Counted from the first letter of the stretch, positions 21,242-32,598 are shown. The stretch: 64,000 nucleotides of DNA from Rhizomys pruinosus (GCA_009823505.1 VZQC01001008.1:3286303-3350302), one strand, 5' to 3'. Numbers and translations are program-made. The notes: generated from the letters alone by a model not told the origin.

Positions 21242-21531
21242 GTGAGAGGCCCTTCGCCTGCAGTTGGCAGGACTGCAACAAGAAGTTCGCACGCTCCGAC
21301 GAGCTGGCGCGGCATTACCGCACGCACACAGGCGAGAAGAAGTTCAGCTGCCCGATTTGCGAGAAGCGCTTCATGCGCAGTGATCACCTGACAAAGCATG
21401 CGCGCCGCCACGCCAACTTCCACCCAGGCATGTTGCAGCGGCGAGGTGGAGGCTCCCGGACCGGCTCGCTCAGCGACTACAGCCGTTCTGACGCCAGCAG
21501 CCCCACCATCAGCCCAGCCAGCTCACCCTGA
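21242..21531 (+). CDS. Klf13: Klf13 terminal coding exon (zinc fingers 2-3 and C-terminus), partial CDS
   Basis: The product is Krueppel-like factor 13 (BTEB3/FKLF2/RFLAT-1), a nuclear C2H2 transcription factor binding GC/CACCC boxes, known in erythroid, cardiac and T-cell regulation. The exon completes a split Gly codon (phase 1) and encodes 95 further residues before TGA at 21529-21531. Counting from ERPFAC, finger 2 uses C6, C11, H24 and H28 (CSWQDC, then HYRTH). Finger 3 uses C36, C39, H52 and H56. The linker is TGEKKF. Recognition helices read RSDELAR and RSDHLTK, the Sp/KLF pattern. The tail ([15 protein letters not shown], then [16 protein letters not shown]) separates KLF13 from KLF9, KLF14 and KLF16. 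Finger 1 and the Ala/Pro-rich N-terminus belong to an upstream exon outside the window. No frameshift or stop is present, and intronic flanks with a real acceptor exclude a processed pseudogene. Identity is from remembered family sequence. Confidence 0.97.
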
Positions 21532-21859
21532 GCGCTGTCTCCGCGGGCAGGACCGACCCACCAGACCGCCTGCCGTATCACAGCCATGAGCAGCCCTGCC
21601 TCCCTTACCCGGCCCTTGCCTTTTGTAATAGGAAAGCTGAGAGAACTTTAAAGTCCACAGCAAAACACTTTTCTTCACCTCAGGTGTCAATTTTTAAAAA
21701 AAAAGAAAAACAAAAATTTTCAAAAAAACACCATCTACAAATTGCACAATAGAGATACCCACAGAATTGAGATTCATCGGTGTTGAACCCCCACCTCCTT
21801 TCTCAGGGATGGACATGGTCCATGAGGTCAGTGAGGGCCCCCCTTCTGCCGCCTTACTC

Positions 21860-21877
21860 TGTACATAGATTTGCACT
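21860..21877 (+). promoter_or_regulatory. Pumilio response element plus miR-130/301 seed-match word
   Basis: TGTACATA (21860-21867) matches the UGUANAUA Pumilio consensus, and TTGCACT (21871-21877) matches the miR-130/301 seed complement. They lie about 330 nt after the Klf13 stop. Both are short words and function is inferred. Confidence 0.4.
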
Positions 21878-22659
21878 CTGGCGATTTCTTTGAGGTTGGG
21901 AACACACTGGGGCAGAGTAGGCCAGCTTGTGCTGGTCCCTCAGCCAGCTGGGAACAAATGCCATCACTTAACGTTGTGCTTCTGCGGCAGATCCCCAAAG
22001 GCAAGTCCTGTGTCCCCTCTTCTGCCTACCCACTCAGCTGTGGTCCTCTGCCCTGTGGCCTAGCTTAGTGTACAGGTGGGTCTGAGGGACAGGCCACCTC
22101 AGAGGGATTCCATAAGCCATGACAGCCACAGGGGCACTGTGCCTGGGGGACTGGAGAGGGACATCTGCCTTCAGTGGCCAGTTTTTCCTGCCTGCCCAGC
22201 TTTCTGCCTCCAGAAGCCCTCAGAGAACTGGAAGATCAGGTGCAACCCCTGGGTAGGGACACCCTTGCTGCCAGCAGTCAAGGGAGATGCCCTGGGCCCT
22301 GCTTGCCCTACAGAAGGCACCTGGGACCCTCATAGTTGCACCATGTTCTCTGACTGAAAAAATAGAGTCTTGGAATGCTGTTCTAAAACTGCTTCAGTCC
22401 AAAACTGCTTCAGAAAGTGGTGGTGTTTCGTCCAGTTCCCAAGCTCTGTGCCCTGTACCACCGTGGAGGCACCTTTGTTTGAAGCAGCAGGCTGCACCAT
22501 CTCCATCCAGTCTTTGTGCATGGCCCTGCCTATGGCAGCACTCAAGTCACAAGAGACTGTTGGTGGCAAGACAGACATTGTTAAGTTGGAACTTTTCCAG
22601 AGCAGCGCAGCAAATGTCATTGAAAATACTATTGGAGAATGCAAGAGTTCTGCTTTGCT

Positions 22660-22672
22660 GGGGGGGGGGGGG
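22660..22672 (+). repeat. Poly-G run (13 G) in 3' UTR
   Basis: Thirteen consecutive G residues. The tract is prone to slippage and to sequencing error. Confidence 0.9.
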
Positions 22673-23054
22673 CGCACTACATGAAAGTGTGGGAATCACC
22701 TTCTCAGACCCCTGAGTCCCAGGCAGTGCAGACTTAGCCAACTACTGCTTTGCACTGTCTCTCTCCCTTTTCCCTCCTGCTTCTGCCTGCCCTGCCTGGG
22801 AGGATCCAAGCCACACACAGCCTACGGGGCCAGGGTTGACCTGGTAGGACAACTGGAGTGGAAGGCAGACGTGTTTCTTCTGGAGCCCAGACCTGGGCTG
22901 CATTGGCTTCAGGCACTGGGTCTGGTCAGCCAGTTCACGTTCCTAGTAGTTCCTCTATAGACCCCTGGGTGTCCATTTACCCCAGCCCTGCAGAGGCTTA
23001 GGCATTGCTTCCACTTCTTCCCAAGAATGGGGACCTGGGAATACTAAGCCCCAG

Positions 23055-23059
<5 letters not shown>

Positions 23060-23096
<37 letters not shown>
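23060..23096 (+). repeat. (GT)n microsatellite in Klf13 3' UTR
   Basis: About 18 uninterrupted GT dinucleotides, followed by a CpG-containing alternating tract (tgcgcacgcgcaca). Confidence 0.95.
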
Positions 23097-23947
23097 GGTC
23101 TGTCTGTGTCTGCGCACGCGCACAGGTGTATTGGGTGGGTGGGCTTGGGGGTGGTCTCGGGTTGTTTCACAGAGCCTCACCTCATTTTGATATGGAGGAT
23201 CAGGCTCTGCCCTTGTGACTTAGAGGGCCATAGATGGGCTTCCTGGGCCCAGAGTGCCTTGGTTGTGGCCATTCTGCCTCCACACCAACCCTTACCATGG
23301 TATAGGGTGCAACATGGGGAAACCCAGAGACCATACCCAGTTGGGCCTGCAGTTCCTGGCTATTGTGTCATGTGGATCTGGATACCCCTTTGTAACTACC
23401 TGTGTCAGCTGTGAGAGGCTAATGACATGTGGTGGCTTCTGGTACACAGCAGGTGCTGAGTCGGGCTGCAGCGTTATTGCTGCTGTGATTGGGCATGATG
23501 GGTGGGGTTGGCCCCTGCCTCCCTGCATCCAGTGCAGAGCTGGTGGCTGTGCTGACTCTGGGCCCTGGAATATATGATTGGGACTTTGACTGAAGAGAAT
23601 CTTGGATGCTTGGGGTCTGGTGGTCTTCATGCCCAGTTCCAAAGTGTAGTCCCTCCCAAAGTCGTTTGTGTGAGACAGAGAAAGCCACACTCTGAACACA
23701 TTTCATGTCTCAGGAATTCACATTCCAGATTCAGGAATTTTATTCCAAAGTCCTTTGATGCACCCACATCCACAGTTCTGAAGAGAGAGGCAGTGGTGTG
23801 CCCCAGAGGCCAGCAGAAGCACTCTCCCTGGGAGGAATGGAGTGTCTCCTTGTGACCCGCCCACAGTGTCGTAGAAGGAGGCTTTCTAACTCTGCAGTTG
23901 TCTGCACATAGGAAGGGTAAAAAGGACTCTAAACCCCGTCATTTTGG

Positions 23948-23953
23948 AATAAA
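23948..23953 (+). terminator. Klf13: Candidate proximal Klf13 poly(A) signal AATAAA
   Basis: AATAAA is followed by a GT-rich segment (ggtttgttttag) and a G-rich tract at 23979-24000. That is the arrangement of a functional cleavage site with a downstream element. Use would shorten the 3' UTR to about 2.4 kb and remove the 24353-24472 repeat. Confidence 0.5.
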
Positions 23954-24352
23954 AGAAAGAACTGGTTTGTTTTAGAGCGGGTGGGGGTGTTGGGGGAGGG
24001 AAAGTGGGTGTAGGCTGTTTCCAAAGAGAGCACTTAATTTAATTTTTCCTCTAAATGACCCAGGGCTGTTCCATCTGATAGATGGAAGGGTAATATTGCC
24101 TTAAAACAGAAATATGCAGGCGGTAGCTATTTTTGACAAATGAGTTTGTCTTCATTCCCAAAGCGGTTCTTTTAATGGCAGGGTGTGGTCCTTCAACATG
24201 AGGCCAGAGCACTCCTAGCGGACCCTTCCCCCCAAATATCTGAGGCTTCAGTTCATCTCATTGAGGGGTTGGAGGAAAGGAAGAGCATAACTCTGGTTCA
24301 GTTCCAGTGGGTTCTCTGTAGGGTCCTGTTTCATAAATGAGGGATACCTTCC

Positions 24353-24472
24353 AGATGCAGCATGTCTTCCCAGTCTGGGTCTACTGCACGCCAGATGCAG
24401 CATGTCTTCCCAGTCTGGGTCTACTGCAGGCCAGATGCAGCATGTCTTCCCAGTCTGGGTCTACTGCAGGGC
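24353..24472 (+). repeat. 40-bp x 3 tandem repeat in Klf13 3' UTR
   Basis: Three consecutive 40-bp units begin with agatgcagcatgtcttccca at 24353, 24393 and 24433. They differ only by single bases near the unit ends (actgcacgcc, actgcaggcc). The near identity implies recent expansion. Confidence 0.95.
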
Positions 24473-26824
24473 CTTTCATTATTGTGCTTATGGCCATACT
24501 TGCTGGTTTCAGTGCGACTGAGGAACCCATAGGGCTCCTAGAAAGCATGTTGAAAAGTCAAACCTTTATTTTAGGGCCACAGAGGCAGAGATTCCACAAC
24601 GAAAGTGCCTGAGTGAAGGGGGGGGGTGCTCTAAAAATGTCTAAAGTGACTCTGGACTTAGCCTTATGGGGCTGGAGTTCAGTTCATATCCCAAACAGGA
24701 AAGCCCCTCTGCATCAGCCATATTAGGGGATCATTGTTCCCCAAATGCCTACTGAATCCTACAGCCATACAGAAAAAAAGAAGGTCACAGCCCCTTGCAC
24801 AGAGGGCCCTTTGTTCTCTACTGTTGGGTGCTATGTAAGGATGGGCAGTGATACCCTTGGTGGGAGTGTGGCCCTGAGGTGCCCTACCTGTATGTTGCCA
24901 CATCCTCCTATCCATAGAACATGAGGGTCAGGTCCCCACCTGCAGCCCATCCCATCTCAACCTTGTTCTGGGGCCAGCACTGGGACAGATAGATGCAGGA
25001 TTCACCACCGTGCAGCCTCAGGTCTGAGCACTTCCACCCTGGGGACCCTAGTGGAGGATCATTCAAACATGGGGGAGAGGCACTAAGAGCAGGCGGTGGT
25101 CTGAGGTCTCAGGAGAAATGTGGTAGAATGGGGTCTCCTTTCAAGATTTCTGCCTCCCAGTCCAATGTGTGCAGAAGACTGGTCCTTTTCTTGCCAGAAG
25201 CAGGTGCTACGATGGACTGCACAGGGTCACAGTACTTCTAGGAGCCTCGTCCGGGACCTCCGCTGGGCAGGGGCACAACTTACCAGGAAGACACAATCTG
25301 AGCAATGGCATGGCCTCACTCCTCTGCTCCTGGTTGTGGCTTTGCTTACCAGGTTACCTATTGACATCTCACCGGTGTAACTGGTTTCTTTTAACCCATT
25401 TTTTAAAAGGTCATTTTAGTCTAAGTTCTGAAAGGTTTTATGTGTTGGGGCCACTCTGTGATCAGTAAGAAATGCTTTGTTGGTCACCTACATTTTGGCT
25501 GTCAGAAGTTTCCATATGCAATTCCTACTGGCCATATCTTCCAAAGCTAGACTCCAGATGTGGGCTGACTGGTTTTGAAATCAGGATGGCCCCAGGAAGA
25601 GCCAGGTCCTATGACTAGTTTTCCTGATTTGGAGCCTTCAAAAGTTTGTCCTGGACACATTCCAGAGAATTTTGTACCAGAACTTGGATGTACAATCCAG
25701 CGTACTACTGATACAGACCTGAACACCACTGAGGGAGAGGCCCTTCCTGCCAGCCAACTGGCCTTCACAGACAGGAATGGAGCTGGGCAGGAGGCCTGGC
25801 TCCACTGGGAAGGGTGGACTGCTTGGTTTCTGTTGACCCTTTCAGGAGTTCTTGGACTTAACCTGCAGCCCCCTGGCCTTGCCCAACCACCCCTTTCTCA
25901 CAGAGCTTTAAAACTTTCACTACTTTTATTTAGAAACAGGATGGGAGAGAAGCTGCCTCCCCCGCGCCTTGTCAACATTCCCTGGGGTTTGAAGTGGGGC
26001 AGGAAGAGGAAGTCCTAGGGCCTGGGGATGGCAGTTTTCTCTAGGGGCTACAGGGCCCTGTTCTCCATTCAGCTTTCCTAGAGAACATACTGCACTGCTG
26101 CAGGTGCTCATTTGAAACCAGAGCATGTGGGTTGTATACCTATGGGCCAGGTTGCCCCTCTGGACACCTACAGCCTGGACTTGGGAGTATCCCCTCCCCC
26201 AAGAGAGCAGAGAGCCAATTCCCTATAGGCTGAGACATCCTGCCTGGTCAGCCTGTTATCTATGATTGAGTTAGGGTGCCTGCTCTGGGGTGGGGGGTGT
26301 GGGGCACTGTTCCCCAACTCACACTGGAGAGGCCCCAGGTGCCTAGTAAGGGGACCCTGAGGCTTCCCACTGAGCAGCTGTGCATTATAGGATCAGGGTT
26401 CCTGTCACTCGGTGAGTGGGAATCCCTGCTGTGGTTTTGCTGGATATGCCCAAGAGACCATTTCCCATCCAAAGCCATTGTGGAAAATTTTGCCAAAACC
26501 CCAAGGCGGAATCCAAGGGTCCAAGACCATTTCCATCAAGTTCATGTTTTCCTTTTCCATAGGAAGTTTTTTTTTTTTTTTAAAACGTAGCTCCCAACAT
26601 GCTTCCAAAGGCCTAGTCTCATGTTTCCTGGATCGTTGCAGTGAAGTATTACAGTTGTACAGCTCCCAGTCTGGCCTTGGCTTGCTCCCGTCAAACTTTG
26701 TATGTATTTTGTAAGGTATAGATTCTATATTGTAATGATGTCCTATGCAAAAGAAAAAAATTAATGAAATTGTAAATTTTATTGTTTTAACATGTATGCA
26801 TGTTTAGTGACGTTTACATTTTGA

Positions 26825-26830
26825 AATAAA
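26825..26830 (+). terminator. Klf13: Distal Klf13 poly(A) signal AATAAA
   Basis: A canonical hexamer sits in an AT-rich stretch (fttgaaat/aaaatttatg context) with a T-rich downstream segment at about 26838-26850. The sequence upstream (26700-26800) is AT-rich and typical of a conserved mRNA end. After it the composition changes to ordinary unique DNA. Confidence 0.8.
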
Positions 26831-26850
26831 ATTTATGATTCATTTTATTT

Positions 26851-29800
26851 GCCTAAGGCAATTCCTTCAAAGGGCATGGCTGGCAGAGGCTCTAGAAGAG
26901 GAGATCTGAGCTGGGAATGAAACTCCCATCGATTGTGATTGGCAAAGAGGCAGAATCTTACCTGGGACTTTGCAGTTCCCTTCTCCCACCCCACCCCCAG
27001 GTTTAGCAGGAGCACCCAGCACAGTGGATTTTCTGGGGGTCCTGTTCTGCCTCCTGGGAGCTGTTTCAGCTCATCTCAGGACAAAGGGAGGTGAAGCCAG
27101 TGCTCCCCAGAAGTTGCAGTGTTTTCCTTAAAATGATTTTTTTGTTAGCAGACGACTGATGAATACTTCAGATAACTCATGAAGAGAAAAAGGGTTCAGT
27201 ATCAGAGGGCGGAGCAAAGCTGTTCACCTTGTATCCATGAAGTGGAAGAGGAGAGGAAGCAAGGATTTCCCACCGGGCCCTCAAAGGGCACACCCCTAAT
27301 GACCTGAAGTCCTCCCATTAAGCCCCAGCTCTAAAAGACTACCACTTTCCACTAGCACCAGCCTGGGGAGACACTGCAGGAAACTTAGGTTCAAACCAAG
27401 TGCCCCCACAGTTGTAGACAATGCCTGTTTCTAGTCACTGAGATCCCTGCAGTTGGTCATAGGCCCCATTCCAAAAGGTACTGTCCCGAGAGTTGATAAG
27501 AGGTGTGGGGAACTAGAGGATGTATATCAGTACCTAAGGCCAAGTCCCTTGTGATAAACTCTCCTTGGCTTCTCCTGGAGGCTGGGCGACAGGATCTAGC
27601 CCCAGGCCTCAACCCACAGTACCCTGAGGGAGGAAAGGACACAAGGTTCATCCATTACCCTGACCCAGAACTGCATCCACACTACATGGCACGTCATCCA
27701 CACCATCACAGGGCAAATGAAAACCACCAGGAAATGCAAAATACTAGTAATGAAGGCACTGCAGTTTCAGATGGGATTTCCTGAGGCCACATACTCTGGC
27801 ACTTACTGGGAGATACTTTCTGTCTGAGAGGAGGGTATGTGTATAGCACCCAAACACCAACACTACACACAAGCGCCCATCTTGAAGCAAAAGTTTGCCT
27901 GGCACAGACGATTGCAGTCAGTTGGAGACTTGGCTTGGGACAGCACTGTTCGCCTCCTCTGAGACATTTCCTTGTTGTGGAGGAACTTCTATAGATACTG
28001 CAGGATGGGTCTGCTTCTATAAATAGTGTGGTGAAAGGATCCCAGATGCTTTAGAAATATTGACAGGAAAAACAGAATACCCCTCGCTCATGACGTCAGC
28101 GCTAAGAGTGGAAGGAGGCTGAGTTCCTGCAGAGCTTTTTCCAAGAGGGGAGTAACGTTGACAGGGCCTCTAACCTCAGGAACTGGGGATCATCTGAGGC
28201 CTTGAGGCCTTGAGAGGACCCGGCATTGTAAGAGGCAGAAAACACATCCAACAAGCAAGCAGTAGCTTTCACTGGTATTTGAAAACTGAATTCATTGGTA
28301 CGGGTAACATATCTTCCTGCCATCCTGGGACGAGGTAAAGAGAAGGCCCCCTCTGCAGTTGGTGGCAGTTTGGTGGAGGCGGATCTGTCTGTCAGTGTCT
28401 GGACCACGGGAGGAGGGGCTTTCATCACCCCAGAGAGGAAGTCTGGCCAAGGTTCACAGTCCACAACTGCCTCTTGCTGAGTGTCCAGTCCATTATCTGT
28501 TGTCAGGACCACCGTACCACAGAGAAGGCAGGCTATGAGGAAGGTTTGCCTGGGTTCAGTCCTGCAGGCTCATGCTCTGCTGCCCACATCTGGTGACAGG
28601 CTTCCCGCTGGAAGTCCCAAGGCAACACCAGGTGACTGACATGTGCGCCTGTTTGTGTGCAATCGTGTGCACTTGCCTTCCCTAGCTTCCTTTTGTTTTC
28701 TTATAAATCATGATCATTCAACAATGGGGGCTTCGCCCTGATGGCTTAATCCTAACTACTTCTCAAAACCTTACCTCTGAACACCAGTGTTGGATTGTTT
28801 TCGCCCTGCTAACACCTCAGTGTGGTTAAACTCCACCATAAATTTCAGAAAGAATGGACCATGTCCAAACTACAGTCTGATCCCTGGTACTGGGCTGCAG
28901 ACAGTGAGCACCCCGTTTGTTGCTAGAGGCATTCAACCAGACTATAAAGCACTGCTTGGCCTGTTCTGGAGGAGGCTGATTAGCATGCACCCAGCAGACT
29001 TCTGGGCTTCTGGGTGACTGACCCGTGCAAGCTCTCCTTTTCCCTGTCAGCCTTTCAACCTACAGAGGGCCATGAATCACAGGTTAGGCCGTGTGTAACT
29101 TGTTCTGGGGTGCACAGTGGCTTGGTGTCTCCAATCAGCTCTCATATGTGCCATGATACAACTCTTGCTGTGAACACCACTGTGCTACATGCAAAGAAGT
29201 GTGATTGGGTGAATGCCCAGCTTCTCCTGCCAGGAACACTGTGTCTGCCTAACATCCTGCATCAGACGAGAGTGTGGGACTTTGATTCATTCCACAGCAG
29301 CAGCACAGAGGATGAGCAGGTTTGGACATCTGGTGGTGCTGGAAGGATTTGTGCAGCCGTGAGAAGGCCTCCTCCAAGTCTCATTTTGTTTTTTCATGGG
29401 AAGCAGGCTTAGCCATGGTCAGTGGAGGTCATTGTGAAGTTTAGTGAGGCATTGGAGGCTAGGAGCCAAGTCAGCAGAACTGAGCCTGTACCAAGCCTTC
29501 AGCCCCTTAAGGGTGTAAGGATGAAGCTCAGAGAGGTAAGATGGCCTTCCTACAGTCACATAGCTGACAATAGCCGGGAATTTGCTGCCTTAAGCTTTGT
29601 GTTAACTAAAGGGTTATTATAACCTATAGGATTGTTCCTATCCAGTTGCTCACATCATAGGGCTGTCCCCCAACACAGAGCTGAATACTCATCTGTTTTC
29701 TGGCTGTCTTTTTTTTGTTCAGGGCCAAAACCCAGCTAGTTGTGGGCTTCCAACTGACAGCCTGCTGTGCCTTCAGGGATGAAGCTCCAGTGCCCCCAGG

Positions 29801-30005
29801 GACCCAGCCCTAGACACTGTGGGGCTCAGATGGTCCTCAGGGCCCTCCATCCAGTTCAGCAATCAACTCCCCCAGCCAGGTTCCTCCATCCAACCACTTA
29901 GACCTCCCAACATTAGGACACAGAGGACACAGAACAATGACAGTCATCTGAGAACCCTGGGAGAGTTCAGTGTGGGCCTCCTGACCTCAACTCCAGTCCT
30001 TTTAA
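26851..30005. other. SINE-free downstream block
   Basis: About 3.1 kb past the Klf13 poly(A) site with no B1, B2, LTR or L1 recognised. No gene is supported: frames such as 28102-28512 (minus) and 29014-29412 (plus) show no known domain. It contains the CRE/TATA-like pair listed separately. Confidence 0.55.
28017..28098. promoter_or_regulatory. Perfect CRE with TATA/MEF2-like box
   Basis: TGACGTCA at 28091-28098 is the full palindromic CREB/ATF site. CTATAAATAG at 28017-28026 fits both a TATA box (plus strand) and the MEF2 consensus. Spacing of about 64 bp in repeat-free DNA suggests a promoter or enhancer. No transcript evidence is available here. Confidence 0.4.
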
Positions 30006-30009
30006 AAAC

Positions 30010-30645
30010 TATTGGATATACTCATAATTGTGCCTGTTTATGGGGTGTACTGTTTCCTGTATGTATGCATTGTACAATGATCAAGATATCAATATCTACC
30101 ATATTAAATATGTATAATTTCTTCATGAGAACATTCAGAATCTTTTCTTCTATCGTGCAGCGTTGTCCGTTTGAGTCTTCCTGCCATACAGCTGAACACC
30201 AGGACCTGCTGCTTGTCCGGACCCTGCCCTCTGTTCTCCAATGAGACCCTGCAAGTGAGGGGGGGTCATGTGACACTTGTCTTTCTGTGCCTGGCCTATT
30301 TCACTTATATTTTTCTCCAGTTCCACCTGTCTTTTTGAGATCAGCAGGATTCCAGTTGTGCTTGTGAATGGCATTCTGTTGTATATATGTACCACATTTT
30401 CCATATCCAGTCTTCAGTCCATGGGCTCTTTGGTTATCTCCATTCATGGCTACTGTGAACAATGCTGCAGTAATCACAGGAGCACTCAGGGGAGCACACA
30501 CAGACCATCATCCTGATCCCATTGCCTTTGGGTATTTAACCAGGAGAGAGATTGCTGGCTTACCTCACATGGTAGTTATGTTTGCTGAGCTTCTACCCTG
30601 TTTTTGTAATGTCTGCACTAGTTTGCATTCCCACTGACTGCTCAA
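30010..30645 (-). mobile_element. Ancient L1 (L1M-type) 3' fragment
   Basis: Antisense L1 landmarks: ttgtatatatgtaccacatt, tggctactgtgaacaatgct, gcctttgggtatttaacc, attgctgg, acatggtagttatg, agtttgcattcccactgac. Non-coding relic. Confidence 0.85.
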
Positions 30646-30681
30646 AGGGGGATAAGGTGCCCTTTGCAAAGCATCCTCACC

Positions 30682-30909
30682 ACCATTATTATTTTATTAA
30701 TTTTATGTGTATGAGTGTATTGCCTGCATGTGTGTAAGTGCACCTCTGTCATGAATTCTCTGTGGAGGTCAGAAGAGGGCATTGGATCCCCTGGAACTGG
30801 AGTTATGTATGCATGGTTGTTAGCCACATGTGGGGTCCTGGAAATCAAACCTCCGTCCTCTGTAAGAGTAGTCAGTGCTCTTTTAACTGCTGAGCTATCT
30901 CTCCAGCTC
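30682..30909 (-). mobile_element. B2 SINE (old)
   Basis: Antisense: ttatgtgtatgagtgtattg to gagctatctctccagctcc. Confidence 0.88.
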
Positions 30910-30941
30910 CTAAGAATGTTAGTTTTATCTTTAGATTCTTT

Positions 30942-31053
30942 TTTCCTGGTTTGTTTTGTGAGATAGTGTCTATGTAACCCATCTTGGCCTTGAACTTTCA
31001 GTCCTACCTCAGCTTCCTGAGTGCCAGAACTATAGCCAGTCACATCCAGCTGT
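30942..31053 (-). mobile_element. B1 SINE (old)
   Basis: Antisense: tgtgagatagtgtctatgta, ccttgaactttcag, cttcctgagtgccag. Confidence 0.7.
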
Positions 31054-31683
31054 TTGAGTTTTCTAATAATGCCAGGGCTCACTCTTTACCAACTGCCTGG
31101 GTCTCAGTGTCCTCTATTCCCAACCTCACCAGAATTGAGTCATGACTTCTGTGTTCTCCAGAACCACCACGTGAGACTCCAATATCAACACAGTCCTCAC
31201 AATCAGTAGGCTCCCCCGCGCCCCCAAAAGGATGCCAATATAGATACTAGGGAGACTGGTGTTGGGTGACTAATGATGGTGCTTAGGGAACTGGGCAGTG
31301 TCACTGTGTACCTACTTTGATTAATAGAGCTGCCACCGCCTCTTGTCTGTGTCCTGCTTTTATTTGAACCACTGATACCTGAAATGGTTCTCCAAGATGG
31401 TTCTCCGACCGTGGGGCTGCAGGGTCTAATGATAGCCCAGTGAGAGGATGGTCTTGTTCCCTGGCTCAGCAGCATTCTCCCTGCCCTGGGTCTTTGAGCT
31501 TCCTACCCACACAGATGTTCCACTGTGGGAAGAGCAGGTGTCTATTCACAGAATCTGATAATGGACAAACAAGCTCACATCTAGGCTGGTGATGCCTCTG
31601 CAGTGGGGACAAAGGGCCAGGAGAGGCACATGAAACTGACAGCACTGGGGACAGGCTAATGCTGGGGGGGCAGGAACAGTTAG
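31054..31683. other. Unique intergenic sequence
   Basis: No gene or repeat recognised. Confidence 0.5.
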
Positions 31684-31697
31684 AACTCATACTTCCC

Positions 31698-31860
31698 AGC
31701 CGGGTGTGGTGGCGCACGCCTTTAATCCTAGCACTTGGGAGGCAGAGGCAGGCGGATCTTTGTGAGTTCAAGGCCAGCCTGGTCTACAGGGTGAGTTCCA
31801 GGACAGCTGGGGCCACAGGGAGACCCTGTCTCGAAAAGACCAAACAAACAAAAAAACAAA
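31698..31860 (+). mobile_element. B1 SINE (young) with target-site duplication
   Basis: Full-length sense B1 ending gtctcgaaaagaccaaac. TSD aactcatacttccc at 31684-31697 and 31861-31874. Confidence 0.97.
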
Positions 31861-32039
31861 AACTCATACTTCCCTCAAGTATATTCCTAAGAAGCAGCAC
31901 ATATAAAATAATAAAAATTAAAACTCAAGATGTTTAATGTCCAAAGACAGGTACATTAGTTCAATTAACTAGGTAATACCCAATATATTTTTAATAGATA
32001 AAGGCAGCAGATTCACATTGTATAAAAACATTCTTTTCC

Positions 32040-32285
32040 AGGTTGGGGAGATGCCTCCATGAGTGGAGTGATTGCTGTGTAAGCTTGAGAGCCTGAGCCT
32101 GGATCCCAATATACAAAGATGACCATAGACGTGTGCATCTGTAACCTCAGCATCTGGGGGAGGTGGAGACAGGAGGATCCTGAGGGTTCTTTGGCCAGGC
32201 CATCTAGCCAAACCAGTGAGCTCTGGATTCAGTATGAGACCTTGTCTCAAAGCATAACGTGGAGAAGGATTGAGATAGATACCCA
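32040..32285 (+). mobile_element. B4-like composite SINE
   Basis: ggttggggagatgcctccat head, then cagcatctgggggaggtgga, aggaggatcctgag and gagaccttgtctcaaagc. Subfamily uncertain. Confidence 0.55.
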
Positions 32286-32452
32286 ATAGCAAAATCTGGC
32301 CTGTGGGCCTATAACACATACACACCTTTTCTCTGCAGCTATTCAATTGTTTGTATTAGATATGCATAGAAAAGGATATCTGGGACAAACTCAAGAACTT
32401 CTTTAGGTACCAAAAGACATGGATGACAGTGAGATACTTTTGTTTGCTTTCT

Positions 32453-32598
32453 TTTTGTCTTTTCGAGATAGGGTCTCCCTGTAGCCCCAGCTGTCCTGGA
32501 ACTCACTCTGTAGACCAGGTTGGCCTTGAACTCACAAAGATCCGCCTGTCTCTGCCTCACAAGTGCTAGGATTAAAGGCGTGCGCCACTACGCCTGGC
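32453..32598 (-). mobile_element. B1 SINE (young) with 18-bp target-site duplication
   Basis: Antisense B1. TSD tacttttgtttgctttct at 32435-32452 and 32599-32616. Confidence 0.97.

Larger units (their letters stand above)
21532..26850 (+). other. Klf13: Klf13 3' UTR
   Basis: Non-coding sequence follows the stop with no intron signals needed and no SINE insertion over 5.3 kb, ending about 20 nt after AATAAA at 26825-26830. Human and mouse KLF13 mRNAs also have multi-kilobase 3' UTRs. It contains a Pumilio-type word, a candidate internal poly(A) site, a GT repeat, a 13-G run and a 40-bp triplicated sequence, each listed separately. The exact cleavage site is inferred. Confidence 0.85.

Noticed and set aside
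21193..21423. 76-codon minus-strand ORF over Klf13 exon 2
   Set aside because: Antisense shadow of the zinc-finger coding exon.
28102..28512. 136-codon minus-strand ORF as a gene
   Set aside because: Starts next to the CRE but shows no known domain, and no conservation can be judged. The ORF length is within chance range.
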